Part shown: positions 40,901 through 49,187 of the stretch, in pieces
Layout: each line of letters begins with the position of its first letter
Position numbering within the stretch: position 1 is the first letter of the stretch
NCBI GenBank assembly: GCA_029204225.1
Contig: CM055109.1
Coordinates: 27,730,861 to 27,794,860 of the forward strand
Length of the DNA: 64,000 bases
Reading direction: 5' to 3'
DNA from: Diphasiastrum complanatum
Taxonomy: Eukaryota > Streptophyta > Lycopodiopsida > Lycopodiales > Lycopodiaceae
Position numbers and translations under genes: made by a program
Notes under the pieces: model-generated
The model's input: only the letters and a program-made list of their open reading frames with translations
Told to the model about the DNA's origin: nothing
Database searches by the model: none

Positions 40901-43900
40901 CTAACCCAGTTGTTGCAAGAAAAACAAAACATGTCAGATTGCATCTACAAACTCAGTTCGGAAGGGACAGTGCAGGTTCAAGAGCTGCAAAAGATAAAGA
41001 AACGAATTGGAAGTGGCACAACAACATGAAAGGGCTGCTCAGAAGGAGTTACAGTAGACCCAAGAAACAGAGGTGACCTGGCGATCCTATGTACAACAAC
41101 TACTCAAAAGTTTGATGGATGCCAGTGGTGAAGTCTCCCAAGCAGTACAGAGGGTGCAACAACATGTGCCATTACTACAGGCGCAATTGGATATGGCAGC
41201 TGTTGAGAAGGAGCGTCTCAGCAAAAGGTGAATAGGTATAATACACTGGCGGGATTCCAATCCCAGTTGCACTACAAGCTTATCAACAACAGGCCACAGC
41301 GCAACCCACCCCTACCGTGGTAATTCCACCACCACCACCTCCTCCTGATACCAGCAAGCAAAGCCGGCCAGAGGCCACCATACAGGACACACCGGATCAA
41401 GCTGCCAGGCTAATAAATTTTGTAAATAAGTGAGAGGGGAGATGGCCTCCCGCGTGTATAAGCCCACCCCGATGAGCACATGTTTGTAATATTTTGGATT
41501 GTATCAAGTTGGAATAAAGGACTTGGCCATTATGTTAGAAATAAAGTAGAAAAGGCCAAAGTCTAATTAATAAGCTTAGTCCTAGGTGGCAGTGTCACAT
41601 GTGGAGTAAATATCACATGGTTGCCACTTAAGATAGCCAATAGTTAAAAGAGGTGCGCCACATAAGCCACCAATAGGAATAAGAGGTGAGGGCCTACCTC
41701 AACCGTAAAGAGGCACCATTTGTACTCAATTTCCATGTTCAATCAAGAGGAGGAGATTCTGACGAAATGCAGTGGTGAACACCCATGCTTCTAACCTTGC
41801 TCTCTCTCATGCTTTTGGTTCTTGTGTTTTGCTTGTTTTGTGCTTTTTGAGTAGTGTTAAATCATGTGGGGAGATCTTGGCGTAATCTTGCTATTTCACA
41901 GGCATTTTACTTAAAGTTTATAATCAACCTTGACCATAGTTTTTAAATAAATCTGGTTGTTGCTGGGCAGGTGAACAAGCCCGAGGACATTGAAAATGCA
42001 AATCGCCTTATACTTCCTGGAGTAGGCTCTTTTGCAGCAGCTATGGCAAAGCTTGAAGAGAAATGGTATTAAATTCACAGCCTGGAAACATTATGCTCAC
42101 ATCAAGATATCGTAAGTTCATTTACTTTAGTAAGATAGTTGTGTGAATGTGAAAACTTTTAAGTGCTACTGGACAAATTGGCAGTTTTGTCGAGCCATTG
42201 CAAGCTTACATTAAAGCCAATCGTCCATTTCTGGGGGTATGCCTGGGTTTGCAGCTTCTTTTTGACTCAAGTGAAGAAGGTGGTCACGGTACTATCCTTG
42301 CTCCCCTGCATTCTTTCTGAGAGGCAGATAGCAGATGACTTTGTTGACAGATTTCAATTCCAGCTTTCTCCTTACTTTGGTTCTATACCATCGTTACTAT
42401 TCAGCCCAAAGTATTTTTTTTCTTGTTTCTTTACGAAATAAGGTGCCATTTGTAGCAATTTGAAAAATCTTTTTGTCTGGAAAAGATGTTGTGACTGTGT
42501 CGATACCACTTCAAATTCATACAGAAGTAACGGTTGCTTTTGCAGTAAAAGGCCTTGGTATCATACCGGGTGTGGTTGGTCGATTTGATTCGTCAAATGG
42601 ACTTAAAGTGCCTCACATTGGTTGGAATGTATTACAGCTTAAAAAGCCGTCCAAAATTTTAGCAGGTGTGAAGAGGAATCATGTGTATTTTGTACACTCC
42701 TACCGAGCAGTTCCGGTATGTACTTTAATATTTTATTCAAAGCTTGTCGTTGATACTTGAATCTGATTTGTCTCTCAATAGATGATCTCAGAACATATAT
42801 CACCTGATTGGTTTTGATGAGGATGGATCACAAAATAGCCAACTCTGATAAAATTTCAAGATGCTCAACATGATTCTCAAAAAGTTTTGCAATCCAACCA
42901 GAGGCGCAAGGCGCTGTGAGTTTCAGTGCATATAGTAATCTAGACTTTGTTCATGAATTGTAATGTCAACTATTGGTTGCATTTTATGTCAGGAATGCAC
43001 TTGCAGTTTGTAAATTCTTAATTTTGTCCGCATCCATGTTTGTCCTATGCATTCTGTATGTGAACCTGAGACGATTTTGTCTGCTGTACAGTTGGTTGAA
43101 AATGAGGATTGGGTTCTTGCAACTACTGTATATGGCGAGGAGTTTCTTGCTGCAGTTAGTAAAGGGAACGTTTATGCCACACAATTTCATCCTGAAAAAA
43201 GTGGTGGTAGGTTATTGAAGTTGATGATTTAATTTATGCAAAAAAAAAATATGATTGTTGTAATTTGTAATATGTATACTTTTATGATTGTCTTTTTGGT
43301 GGCTAGAAATGATTGCTGGTATCTTCATGAGAAGGGTAGCCAGCAGAGATTAACCTCCACAGGAAATCAAGTCTGCATTGAACCCAAAATATTTCTTGTA
43401 ATTGGCGAAGATTGTCAGCTTGCTATAGTGGCCTAATTACAGACTGAAACATTCATGTTCATTTTGAAACTATGCACACCTGCTCCTATCCTCCCTAGCA
43501 TTGGTTATCATATTGCTCCATTACAAGCCAATGTGTTTGAAGGTTGCAACTTTTATCTTGCAGTTGTTGGACTTGATATTGTCCGAAGGTTTCTAGATGG
43601 TGGGCGATCTTGTGAAGCAGAGGTTTGTATTGAAGTATGCTTGTTTTTTGTATAAACAATGTGCTGTCATCTTGGCTGCATTCCACATACCCCTTTTGTT
43701 TAGGTTGTGGTTGGCTAATGCTCTAGCTTACAGGTCAACTGTTCACACTGCTCATTGCTTTCTGTTTACATAGTGGAGCTTGCTCTCGATGTGCCTAGGT
43801 ACCGAGCTGTAGCTGTAACCATTGTACTATCTGAATTGCTAGAACTTGCAGCTCAAAAAAGTATTTTACTGAGAAATTTTATCAGCTGTAGTTTTTTCAC

Positions 43901-44375
43901 CAGGAAATTTCACGTGTTGCCGAGACATCTTCCATGAGATCAGGATCAACACTAGCTAAACGGGTATGAGCTCTCTGTCATTTTCTTTTGAAGGATTTCT
44001 TCTCCTCTTTTATAGTGCCACTGGGAAACTCATTTTGCCACTCCTACATTACCCTGGGGTGTTTGCTGAGTTGGATGCCGTTCATATGACATGGCACTGG
44101 GATGCGAGCAGCCATTAAATCATAGATTAATATGCGTTCTAGCATTGTATATATTTATGGTGAAACGAATTGTTTGTTGAAGCTTATGTAGAACTCAGCA
44201 CTCTTGGATGCGAGTTTTTTGCTAGTGTGACTGATTAAGAGTTCCATATAATTTTTGCCCTTTCATAATATGACAGGTGATTGCGTGCCTTGATGTCCGT
44301 TCTAATGATATGGGTGATTTAGTAGTTACTAAAGGCGACCAATATGATGTGCGTGAGCAAAGTGGAGACCAAGAG
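28804..44375 (+). CDS. HISN4: Imidazole glycerol phosphate synthase hisHF, plastidic (exons 1-9, 3' part missing)
   Basis: HISN4 fuses the glutaminase HisH and the cyclase HisF, giving imidazole glycerol phosphate and AICAR in plastid histidine synthesis. Nine exons join in phase: 28804-28993, 32584-32666, 41971-42065, 42185-42288, 42546-42715, 43092-43206, 43564-43622, 43904-43963 and 44277-44375 (975 nt, 325 codons). All introns are GT-AG. Residues 1-63 form a Ser/Ala/Arg-rich transit-like leader. HisH starts [13 protein letters not shown]. The nucleophile Cys is in G-V-C-L-G-L-Q and the His-Glu pair in Q-F-H-P-E-K-S. HisF starts V-I-A-C-L-D-V, with the expected catalytic Asp. The start is the first ATG after the leader, in a favourable context (ATGG). 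About half of HisF and the stop are not in the window, so intron 9 exceeds 19.6 kb or the gene is truncated. Exon sequences show no lesions. Confidence 0.93.
28994..32583 (+). other. HISN4 intron 1 (3590 bp)
   Basis: T-rich non-coding DNA. Small open frames (for example 31132-31314 and 31383-31565) look mildly protein-like but match nothing I recognise; they may be transposon remnants. There are no LTRs or microsatellites here. Confidence 0.7.
32584..32666 (+). CDS. HISN4: HISN4 exon 2, start of HisH
   Basis: Acceptor GACAATGCAG/AG, donor GAT/GTAAGT. It encodes [17 protein letters not shown], the N-terminal strand and oxyanion-region motif of HisH-type class I amidotransferases, through Q-I-K-D. 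Confidence 0.95.
32820..33222 (+). repeat. 5' LTR-like direct repeat (truncated at its right end)
   Basis: It begins TGTAAGTAAGTG and matches 41421-41818 through TTCTAACCTTGCTCT(T/C)TCTC. The match ends at about 33222, where integrase coding sequence starts, so the true LTR end is deleted. Weak similarity extends about 10 bp left of 32820, which makes the exact start uncertain. Confidence 0.75.
33228..33710 (+). pseudogene. Ty3/gypsy integrase C-terminal fragment
   Basis: The frame opens [15 protein letters not shown], then [11 protein letters not shown] and I-P-S-L-R-I-A-D, the conserved end of the integrase core. It continues to [12 protein letters not shown] and the GPY/F-like module ([10 protein letters not shown]). 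A stop replaces Arg before HEALHKL (TGA at about 33399) and a frameshift follows G-A-V at about 33625. It matches the minus-strand copy at 61.03-61.66 kb almost block for block. Confidence 0.88.
33711..34492 (+). other. Spacer between integrase and accessory ORF
   Basis: T-rich at first, then several CCTTCGC/GCGAAGG words (33993, 34113, 34196). No conserved coding frame is visible. Equivalent sequence in the minus-strand element is occupied or replaced by the hAT region. Confidence 0.5.
34493..35076 (+). pseudogene. Accessory ORF of the gypsy element, N-terminal part
   Basis: It starts [15 protein letters not shown] and, after stops, shows [14 protein letters not shown], which aligns with E-P-L-L-T-A-M-G-I-H-E-R-A-F in the minus-strand element (55.55 kb). 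Several stops and shifts make it non-functional. The frame is cut at 35076 by the Copia LTR and resumes at 40138. Its function is unknown: its position 3' of integrase is that of the extra ORFs known in Tat/Ogre/Athila-type elements. Confidence 0.6.
35077..35466 (+). repeat. Copia 5' LTR
   Basis: It starts TGTTGAAATAAATGCC and ends TTTGACA, 390 bp. It differs from the 3' LTR at GTTTAGG/GTTAAGG, CTTTCATAG/CTTCATAG, TATAATAC/TATGATAC and TTGGAATT/TTGAAATT. Confidence 0.96.
35467..35478 (+). other. Copia primer-binding site
   Basis: TGGTATCAGAGC directly follows the LTR. It is complementary to the 3' end of initiator methionine tRNA, the usual primer for plant Copia elements. Confidence 0.92.
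35890..36099 (+). pseudogene. Copia gag, N-terminal part, deleted and frameshifted
   Basis: The ATG at 35890 opens a gag frame with [14 protein letters not shown] and [11 protein letters not shown]. After that the central gag domain (normally about 100 residues or more) is missing, and the next recognisable gag residues ([12 protein letters not shown]) come at once in another frame. The junction is near 36080. The stop at 36097-36099 is a result of the deletion. Confidence 0.88.
36080..38290 (+). pseudogene. Copia gag end, protease, integrase and start of RT region
   Basis: A long frame open from 36014. The gag end holds a CCHC knuckle ([14 protein letters not shown]). Protease has [11 protein letters not shown]. 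The GAG-pre-integrase block has L-W-H-E-R-Y-G-H-L and C-E-A-C-A-M-G-K. The integrase core shows the D,D,E set: H-S-D-L-W-G, then L-R-S-D-G-G-G-E-F and [10 protein letters not shown]. The post-integrase linker is acidic and Ser-rich. The frame ends early at 38290 because a base is missing at about 38277, just before N-D-T-W-D-L-V of RT. Confidence 0.95.
38223..38537 (+). pseudogene. Copia RT, fingers segment, second frame
   Basis: From about 38277 this frame carries [29 protein letters not shown] and [12 protein letters not shown] deleted T in the run at about 38504-38508 throws it out of frame just before the W-E-V-H-Q-M-D-V-K catalytic block, which continues in the next frame. Confidence 0.93.
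38528..39754 (+). pseudogene. Copia RT palm and RNase H
   Basis: 408 codons: [20 protein letters not shown] and the catalytic L-Y-V-D-D-L-V-I, then RNase H with [21 protein letters not shown] and C-D-S-Q-S-C, closing A-D-I-F-T-K-A-L-S. All RT/RNase H acidic residues that I can check are in place. The stop codon (39752-39754) lies inside the 3' LTR because the frame runs through the polypurine tract. Confidence 0.95.
39740..39748 (+). other. Copia polypurine tract
   Basis: GAGGGGGGG immediately before the 3' LTR TGTTGAAA, the plus-strand priming site. Confidence 0.92.
39749..40137 (+). repeat. Copia 3' LTR
   Basis: 389 bp, TGTTGAAAT...TTTGACA, about 99 percent identical to the 5' LTR. Confidence 0.96.
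40138..41400 (+). pseudogene. Accessory ORF of the gypsy element, C-terminal part with coiled coil
   Basis: This resumes the ORF cut at 35076. 40138-40683 is Ser/Thr/Pro-rich with F-E-E-Y-M-D-L-G near its end. After a shift comes [12 protein letters not shown] (about 40728) and an acidic stretch (40772 on), then a coiled-coil run, [17 protein letters not shown] and [17 protein letters not shown], to about 41228. The DATVPEGYE motif and the coil register recur in the minus-strand element, showing common descent. At least three stops or shifts are present. No enzymatic motif is visible. Confidence 0.68.
41421..41818 (+). repeat. 3' LTR-like direct repeat
   Basis: It begins TGTAAATAAGTGAGAGGGG and matches 32820-33222. 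The right end is undefined because the partner is truncated. It stops about 150 bp before HISN4 exon 3. Confidence 0.75.
41971..42065 (+). CDS. HISN4: HISN4 exon 3
   Basis: Acceptor GGGCAG/GTG, donor AAATG/GTATTA. It encodes [10 protein letters not shown] of HisH. Reading through the donor would hit a TAA at 42070, but splicing there gives the expected length against plant HISN4, so this is not a lesion. Confidence 0.93.
42185..42288 (+). CDS. HISN4: HISN4 exon 4, amidotransferase nucleophile
   Basis: Acceptor TTGGCAG/TTTT, donor CACG/GTACTA. It encodes [19 protein letters not shown] with the nucleophilic Cys of the glutaminase site. Confidence 0.95.
42546..42715 (+). CDS. HISN4: HISN4 exon 5
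   Basis: Acceptor TTTTGCAG/TAAAAG, donor CCG/GTATGT. It encodes [13 protein letters not shown], then V-P-H-I-G-W-N and [10 protein letters not shown], conserved HisH blocks. Confidence 0.96.
43092..43206 (+). CDS. HISN4: HISN4 exon 6, His-Glu of the triad
   Basis: Acceptor TGTACAG/TTG. The donor is most likely G/GTAGGT at 43207. It encodes [13 protein letters not shown]. The exact donor could shift by 3 bp within GTGGTGGTAGG. Confidence 0.93.
43564..43622 (+). CDS. HISN4: HISN4 exon 7, end of HisH
   Basis: Acceptor CTTGCAG/TTG, donor GAG/GTTTGT. It encodes G-L-D-I-V-R-R-F-L, the final helix of HisH, and the start of the linker. Confidence 0.9.
43904..43963 (+). CDS. HISN4: HISN4 exon 8, HisH-HisF linker
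   Basis: Acceptor TTCACCAG/GAA, donor CGG/GTATGA. Twenty codons ending S-T-L-A-K-R, matching the position of the linker before the cyclase domain in plant HISN4. Confidence 0.9.
44277..44375 (+). CDS. HISN4: HISN4 exon 9, start of HisF cyclase
   Basis: Acceptor ATGACAG/GTG, donor GAG/GTAAAA. It encodes [11 protein letters not shown] and [14 protein letters not shown], strand 1 of the barrel with the catalytic Asp. It is the last exon visible here. Confidence 0.95.
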
Positions 44376-44959
44376 GTAAAATATACGTAGAATTCATTCT
44401 AGGAGCTTTTTTGAAGCTTTTATTTGGAGGACTTTGCATGTAGCTTGACATTTGTGTTTTCTTTTACCTATGTGGTCATTTGGGAAGGAGCATCTTCACT
44501 GAAGTTTGAATCTATAGCCAGTTTGTAAGATGAATGAGCACTAAGATCAGCATTTTGCAGATCTAGAAGAAAGCTGATGAGGTAGCATGTTAACAAATAT
44601 TGTAAGCATTTTATTGTTCTGCCTTGATGTAATGTGTAAATATATGGAAAAATCACTCTTTTATACTTGTCTAATCCCAACCAGCCCATAAAAATATAGT
44701 GTTTCTATTTAACTGGTTTGTGTGGTACTTTCTCTCTGATATCTATTTCCATTATCATGAATATGAACATATTTGTAACCGATCACATTTTACCTGCAGA
44801 CTTGCTATAGAACTGAGAGTATATATAGCATAGTATTGGCACTTGCTTGAGCCTTTGGCTCCCCAATGCACATAATTATTTGACGGTAGACATATGGTTT
44901 GGGCACTTGCAGTCTTTATTCATCATGAGAAATTATTTGGCGTGAGGATAGCGTCAGTT
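44376..44959 (+). other. Start of HISN4 intron 9
   Basis: T-rich intronic sequence. I looked for the next expected exon (encoding a G-K-P-V-D-L-A-G-like block) from here to the window end and did not see it. Confidence 0.6.
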
Positions 44960-45284
44960 GAGGATAGCGTGACCGGGGAAGACTTAGTAGTCTCTGACTA
45001 AATACAATAGTCCTGAAAATGGCCTCAACTTAGAGAGGTATGATTGGATAATCTGATGTGGAACTAAAGGCTTAGCTTGGATCATGCGTGAAAGCATAGT
45101 AGTCTGCAAACGAGAAATATTGGCCCACTCCGACTCAAGAAGAGTACACCAAACCTTTGTAGCATACATAACAGTAGGTGAGACCATAGTATCAAATAAG
45201 TTGCTCTTACTCAGAGCATCATGAATATACTTCTTGAAGCAGAAATGCTCAACATTAACCAAGGACAACATGACCCTTCCTCAA
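44960..45284 (-). pseudogene. LINE C-terminal fragment
   Basis: On the minus strand: F-C-F-K-K-Y-I-H-D-A-L-S-K-S, then L-F-D-T-M-V-S-P-T-V-M-Y-A and L-Q-T-T-M-L-S-R-M-I. It is the same LINE type as at 22.9-24.6 kb and shows the intact joint that the other copy has lost. It is cut at 45285 by the start of an LTR. Confidence 0.85.
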
Positions 45285-45727
45285 TGTTAGGGACCCAACT
45301 CCCTTGGGTCCCAAACCCAACTTGAAGCTGAACGTTGACTGGGCCCATTGACTTGACCGGTGACTCGTGGACCTGCATGGTTGCCATGGGTCGTGATCTA
45401 GGATGTGTGCTAGGCTTGGAGACTCCAACCTTGGAGGTATACAGGTCTCATCAACCATTCATTCTATCTACCTAGGAGAAGGTGGATGGTGAGCGCTTGT
45501 GCACAGGCAGGATAAGTGCTAGCCTGAGGTGGGAGATGGTTGAGAGCCTTGGCAGTGGTATGGGATGTTGTCAGGGTTGGAGGTTGGTTCTCGCTTGTCA
45601 TAGGTCACTAGCCAAGGCACGGAGGGTGGATTTGGATTGGATCCTACGGCAGGGTGGATTGTGTTACGTTCGATTTATTGTGGGTAGTCGTCACTTGGCG
45701 TTTTGGGGCGGAAAGAGGTTGTAAATT
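45285..45727 (+). repeat. 5' LTR of a Ty3/gypsy element
   Basis: It begins TGTTAGGGACCCAACTCCC within LINE codons and is followed directly by a primer-binding site at 45728, which fixes the right edge. The last bases (GTAAATT) do not show the canonical CA. No 3' partner is in the window. Confidence 0.7.
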
Positions 45728-45740
45728 TGGTATCAGAGCC
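45728..45740 (+). other. Primer-binding site, initiator Met tRNA
   Basis: TGGTATCAGAGCC, the standard sequence complementary to initiator methionine tRNA, sits at the LTR edge. Confidence 0.85.
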
Positions 45741-46254
45741 ACCGCACTCCGTGAGCAGGTTTGAACGATCCGAGGTTGGCAAATTTGTAAGTATGCAACC
45801 ATCTGAGTTATTCCTCTTTTCCTTCAGTATTCAGTGAAAATTTAGTGGTAGTAAAAGAAAAAAAAAGCCGCAACACCTGCTCGTGATCTGTCTGCGGACA
45901 GGGTGCGGCGACCTGTGGACAGGGTGCAGGTAGGCGCAGGGTGCGCCGCAGGTAGGTGGAGGGTCCAGTGCAGCTGAAGTGCGGGGTCCGGCGCAGGGTG
46001 CACAGGCAGGCCACGGGCCTGCAACCTGTCTGTGTGTTGCGGGGGGGGGGCGCAGCTGATTGCTGACTTGGTTGGTGGGCATCCTGCCACCTCATTTTTC
46101 AGCTTAGGTGGACATTTTGTTGGCAAGGAACTGCCTTATGTGGCAAGAGTAGAGTCTGCATGAGGGAGAGATACATCCCCTTGCAGTTAGTTTCGTGTGA
46201 AGAGGGATTGGGTGGTGGAGCGCTACACATCTCTCTCTTGGCTGAGTACAAATC
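45741..46254 (+). other. Leader of the gypsy fragment, GC-rich tandem words
   Basis: Between the primer-binding site and RT fragment, GGACAGGGTGCGGCG and similar GCAGGGTGC(G/A)C words recur between 45895 and 46000, and a G run of nine lies at about 46040. Gag and protease are absent, so a large deletion joined leader and RT. Confidence 0.5.
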
Positions 46255-46605
46255 TTGGTGGCAGCCATGGACAATACCACTTTGATTGTGTTTCCTGGTA
46301 GCTCGCATGTATCTTTGTATCCTTACAGGATGAGTATTACCGAAGAGGATGAAGTTTATAGGCAGCTGCAAAACTACCTTAAGATGGGCCATGTAAGGCC
46401 TAGTAAGTCCCCTTGGGGCCCCCCAGTTATTTTAGTTGATAAAAAAGACGGAGGCACATCTTTGTGTAGACTTTAAAAAACGAAATAAATTAACGATTAA
46501 AAATCGTTGCTGCTTACCTCGAATGGATGAACTAGTTGATCACTTACATGGTTGTAGTGGGTTTCTTTCCTTGCCTATCCTCAACCCAAGATCTAATCAA
46601 CTAGC
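46255..46605 (+). pseudogene. Ty3/gypsy RT fragment
   Basis: It encodes Y-R-M-S-I-T-E-E-D-E-V, then Y-L-K-M-G-H-V-R-P-S-K-S-P-W-G and K-K-D-G-G. A frameshift at about 46450 precedes C-V-D-F-K-K-R-N-K-L-T-I-K-N-R and P-R-M-D-E-L-V-D. Recognition fades near 46605, where the next element's LTR begins. The fragment belongs with the LTR at 45285. Confidence 0.85.
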
Positions 46606-46619
46606 ATCGAGGAGATGAA

Positions 46620-47187
46620 GTTAGTTGTCATGCGTAGATTCGTTCCCATGAGAGCGATAATATAGTTCAGATTTCAGCATGAATGGAAGATCCAAATCTA
46701 ACTCTAACATCCATTAGCCCTAAGCATTAACACTACATCCATTAACACTAGATCCACAATGAAGATAGCTTACTCTTTCTCTCTCTCTCTCTCTCTCCCT
46801 TTCTCCCTCATAAAAAGTATAAAAACATGCAATCCCAATAACAATCAGATCCAACAATTAACAAACACACATTTCCCTTTTTATAATAGAGAGGAGGACC
46901 CTGGCCTTTGAATCCTATTGGTCCATTTCTGCCTCCCTAATTATTCAAATTTAAAAAAGAGTGGGAACCATCCAAATTGGAGGGAAACCTAACTTTATTC
47001 ACTAACTTGACATTTAGGTCCTACGACATTAAAAGTCCCGCAAAAAGGCCTAAAGTCCTTTTATTGACTTTCAACTAATCAAATCACTATGTGATCATCG
47101 GGTTGGACTTACACACGCAGGGTGCCAAATCCCTCTCACTTATTAACTAGGGTTAGGGTTGCCTTGGGATTTGCAAACCCTCCAACA
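46620..47187 (-). repeat. 3' LTR of the minus-strand gypsy element
   Basis: On the minus strand it starts TGTTGGAGGGTTTGCAAATC at 47187, preceded by a purine tract (GGTGGGGGATAC). A TATTATAAAAAG TATA-like box lies near 46885. A short CT run lies at 46779-46797. The first 130 bases recur at 62934-62803. The 46620 end is approximate. Confidence 0.7.
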
Positions 47188-47366
47188 GTATCCCCCACCA
47201 AAACTGGTGGCGGTCCCACGACACCTGCGAGATGTAGTTACTGTGGGCTTTTATTCGCTTCTCGTCGAATCTTTATTGAATGATATTGCACCTTCTCCAT
47301 GAAGTCGAGTCGGGCAGTGTTGAAATCTAAATTGTGCGGCAAAAAACAACGGTGGGCTCCGGCAAT

Positions 47367-47849
47367 TCACTTTGAAGTTGTCCAGGATGTGAATCGAGAT
47401 TCCCAAGAGCCTCCCATCATTGCGGCATGGAAATATAGTCGAGCCACCGGCAACTGATCCTTAATGCTCTTTGAGGCCATTGGCTTATTTGGATCAAATG
47501 CCAAAGGAGGAAGACAATAATCCCATCTCGTTGCCATGGATGCCAACAGAGTCAAGTCTTTTGCAAAAAGCGCCGATTGCCTCACTGTCGGATCAGGAGA
47601 GTGTATATACTCCCGTTGGTACGCTTGTAGTGCTCGGTGGAAATCCACTGAAATTTCCCAACTGAAAGGTTGGTGGATGATTGGCCAATTTGGCGTATCG
47701 ATAGTAATTTTGTCCATGGCCAATCCCAAATCCTTCCACTTATTCCTGCGCGGCATCGGTACGTAATATGGATCTACGCGCAATTGGCGAGGGTGAGCAT
47801 TTGTGTTAGCATCAGGTAGATGTGCAAGACTTGGAGATTGATCCACCAT
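47367..47849 (-). pseudogene. ORF 3' of the accessory ORF, unidentified
   Basis: A 160-codon minus-strand frame with W-P-I-I-H-Q-P-F-S-W-E, E-Y-I-H-S-P-D-P-T-V-R-Q and A-R-L-Y-F-H-A-A-M-M-G-G. It lies between the coiled-coil ORF and the LTR of the element. It may be a separate protein or the end of the accessory ORF after a lesion. I do not recognise the family; there is no transmembrane segment, so an envelope-like role is not supported. Confidence 0.45.
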
Positions 47850-48038
47850 TCCACGGATTTCTGATGTTTTCTGGTTTCTAGGAGTTTTCTCAAAAACTGT
47901 AACTCTCTAAGCTGGCTGCTCTCCCAATGCGGGTATTTTATCCAATTCCTTGCCGGCCTCTATTTTAGAGGTCTTAAACTCAAGGACCCAACCACCACGC
48001 AAGAACTCATGAGGATGTTGCGCTAAAAAGCTCTAAAT

Positions 48039-48844
48039 CTAGTCCTCGACACTGATTGGTCTTCTGAACAATGATTTGGTCCTTGAGGAAGATGGACCTA
48101 GTTGCAGTACCTGTGGAACTGGCTGTTGTTCTTCAACTTCAGGGGCTCCACCCTGGTCCATGCCCGAATCCAACCCTGTATCCATAGGTGCATCAGCTTG
48201 GTGCGGAGGGGAGAATTGCGGCATGACAAGAACTGAAATTTGAGGCCCAGCTTCCAACACATGAGCGGCAGCTTTTTCATATGCATTGATAGTTGCTTTA
48301 GCCTTTGCCAACTCAGTTGAAGCTGTACCTTTGAATCTGTCAAAGCGGCCTTGGAATCCTTGAAGAGCCACTTTGTAGGTGTCAACCTTTTTAAACAAAT
48401 ATGCGATCTCCGTCGGAGTTACCGGATGATCAGGTATTTGCGTCTGTAGATACGCATCACGCTCAAGGGTGGTCGCATCCCATTCACCTTGGAGACGTGT
48501 GTGATCTTGTTCAGCCATCTGCAGTTGACTCTGGAGCAGCTGCACTTGTTGCTTTGCATCCTGCACGACCTTGTCCACCTGATCTTGGCCGGTTGTGAGC
48601 ACATTCTGAAGTGAGCTGACATTCTTCGAGGCGATCAACCAATTGTTGTGCCGTCTTCTTCTCAGCTTCAGATTTAGCTTCATGCTGCTTGGCGATCTTC
48701 AACTCTTTGTCCAGTTGAACGACTTTCTGGCCGATGAGTGTATTTTCAGATCCCATATCTGAGATTCGCTGCTCCATTTCTTTTTCTTATCCAGCATAGA
48801 CTGGATCACTTGCGCAAGGCTTGAGACCAAACCGAGAGCATCAT
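48039..48844 (-). pseudogene. Accessory ORF, coiled-coil C-terminal part
   Basis: Two minus-strand frames that overlap at a frameshift (about 48630). The first (48777-48511 and upstream) has L-D-K-E-L-K-I-A-K-Q-H-E-A. The second (48683-48039) has V-D-K-V-V-Q-D-A-K-Q-Q-V-Q-L-L-Q-S-Q-L-Q-M, followed by an Ala/Gly/Pro-rich acidic end (E-V-E-E-Q-Q-P-V-P). The heptad run aligns with the + strand element at 41.1-41.2 kb. The frame is broken at 48845 by the chromovirus LTR and continues at 54709. Confidence 0.65.
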
Positions 48845-49172
48845 TGTAATAGATCCTAACACCACAGTAGGGCAAACACTAACTGATCCACCCAACCTTG
48901 CCTACTCCCTGATATAGAGTAAGCCCCTCCTAGCCCAGTGTGAGGACTGGTAGCTTGCAGCTGCCAAGTGTCGGCCACGTGTCACTGACGTGCCCTGTCC
49001 TGCTGACAGGGTTCCTAGACTGTGTTAGGCCCGCCATGGCTATGGACCGTGCTGGGGCACACTACTCACATTGTCTTGCCCTGTTGGTCGTGTACGCTGG
49101 ACACGAACCTAACTGTGGTATCTGACCTATCTGTGTTCTCTAGGGTTCGGCACTGGTCACGAGCTCGTAATA
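48845..49172 (-). repeat. Chromovirus 3' LTR
   Basis: 328 bp on the minus strand, ending CTATTACA at 48845. It lacks 30 bp (around 48985) that are present in the 5' LTR at about 54500-54530. Confidence 0.93.
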
Positions 49173-49187
49173 CTCCCTCCCCCTTAA
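49173..49187 (-). other. Chromovirus polypurine tract
   Basis: The minus strand reads AAGGGGGAGGGAGTA just before the 3' LTR. Confidence 0.85.

Larger units (their letters stand above)
32820..41818 (+). mobile_element. Non-chromovirus Ty3/gypsy element in HISN4 intron 2, split by Copia
   Basis: Two direct repeats of about 400 bp (32820-33222 and 41421-41818), about 95 percent alike by eye, bracket an integrase C-terminal piece (33228-33710), spacer, and an accessory ORF (34493-35076 and 40138-41400) cut in two by a Copia insertion. The 5' repeat is fused directly to integrase codons, so gag, protease, RT and RNase H are lost. The element fills nearly all of the 9304-bp intron 2 (32667-41970). 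The integrase resembles that of the minus-strand element at 61-62 kb, although the two LTRs are unrelated. Likely OTA-like (Ogre/Tat/Athila side), but lineage is unproven. Confidence 0.72.

Noticed and set aside
42061-42072. Apparent premature stop in HISN4 exon 3 (AAATGGTATTAA)
   Set aside because: A GT donor after AAATG removes the stop, and the joined exons 3 and 4 give the expected residue spacing before the amidotransferase Cys.
47367-47849. Envelope-like gene of the gypsy element
   Set aside because: The position fits, but there is no signal peptide, transmembrane segment or furin-like site in the frame.
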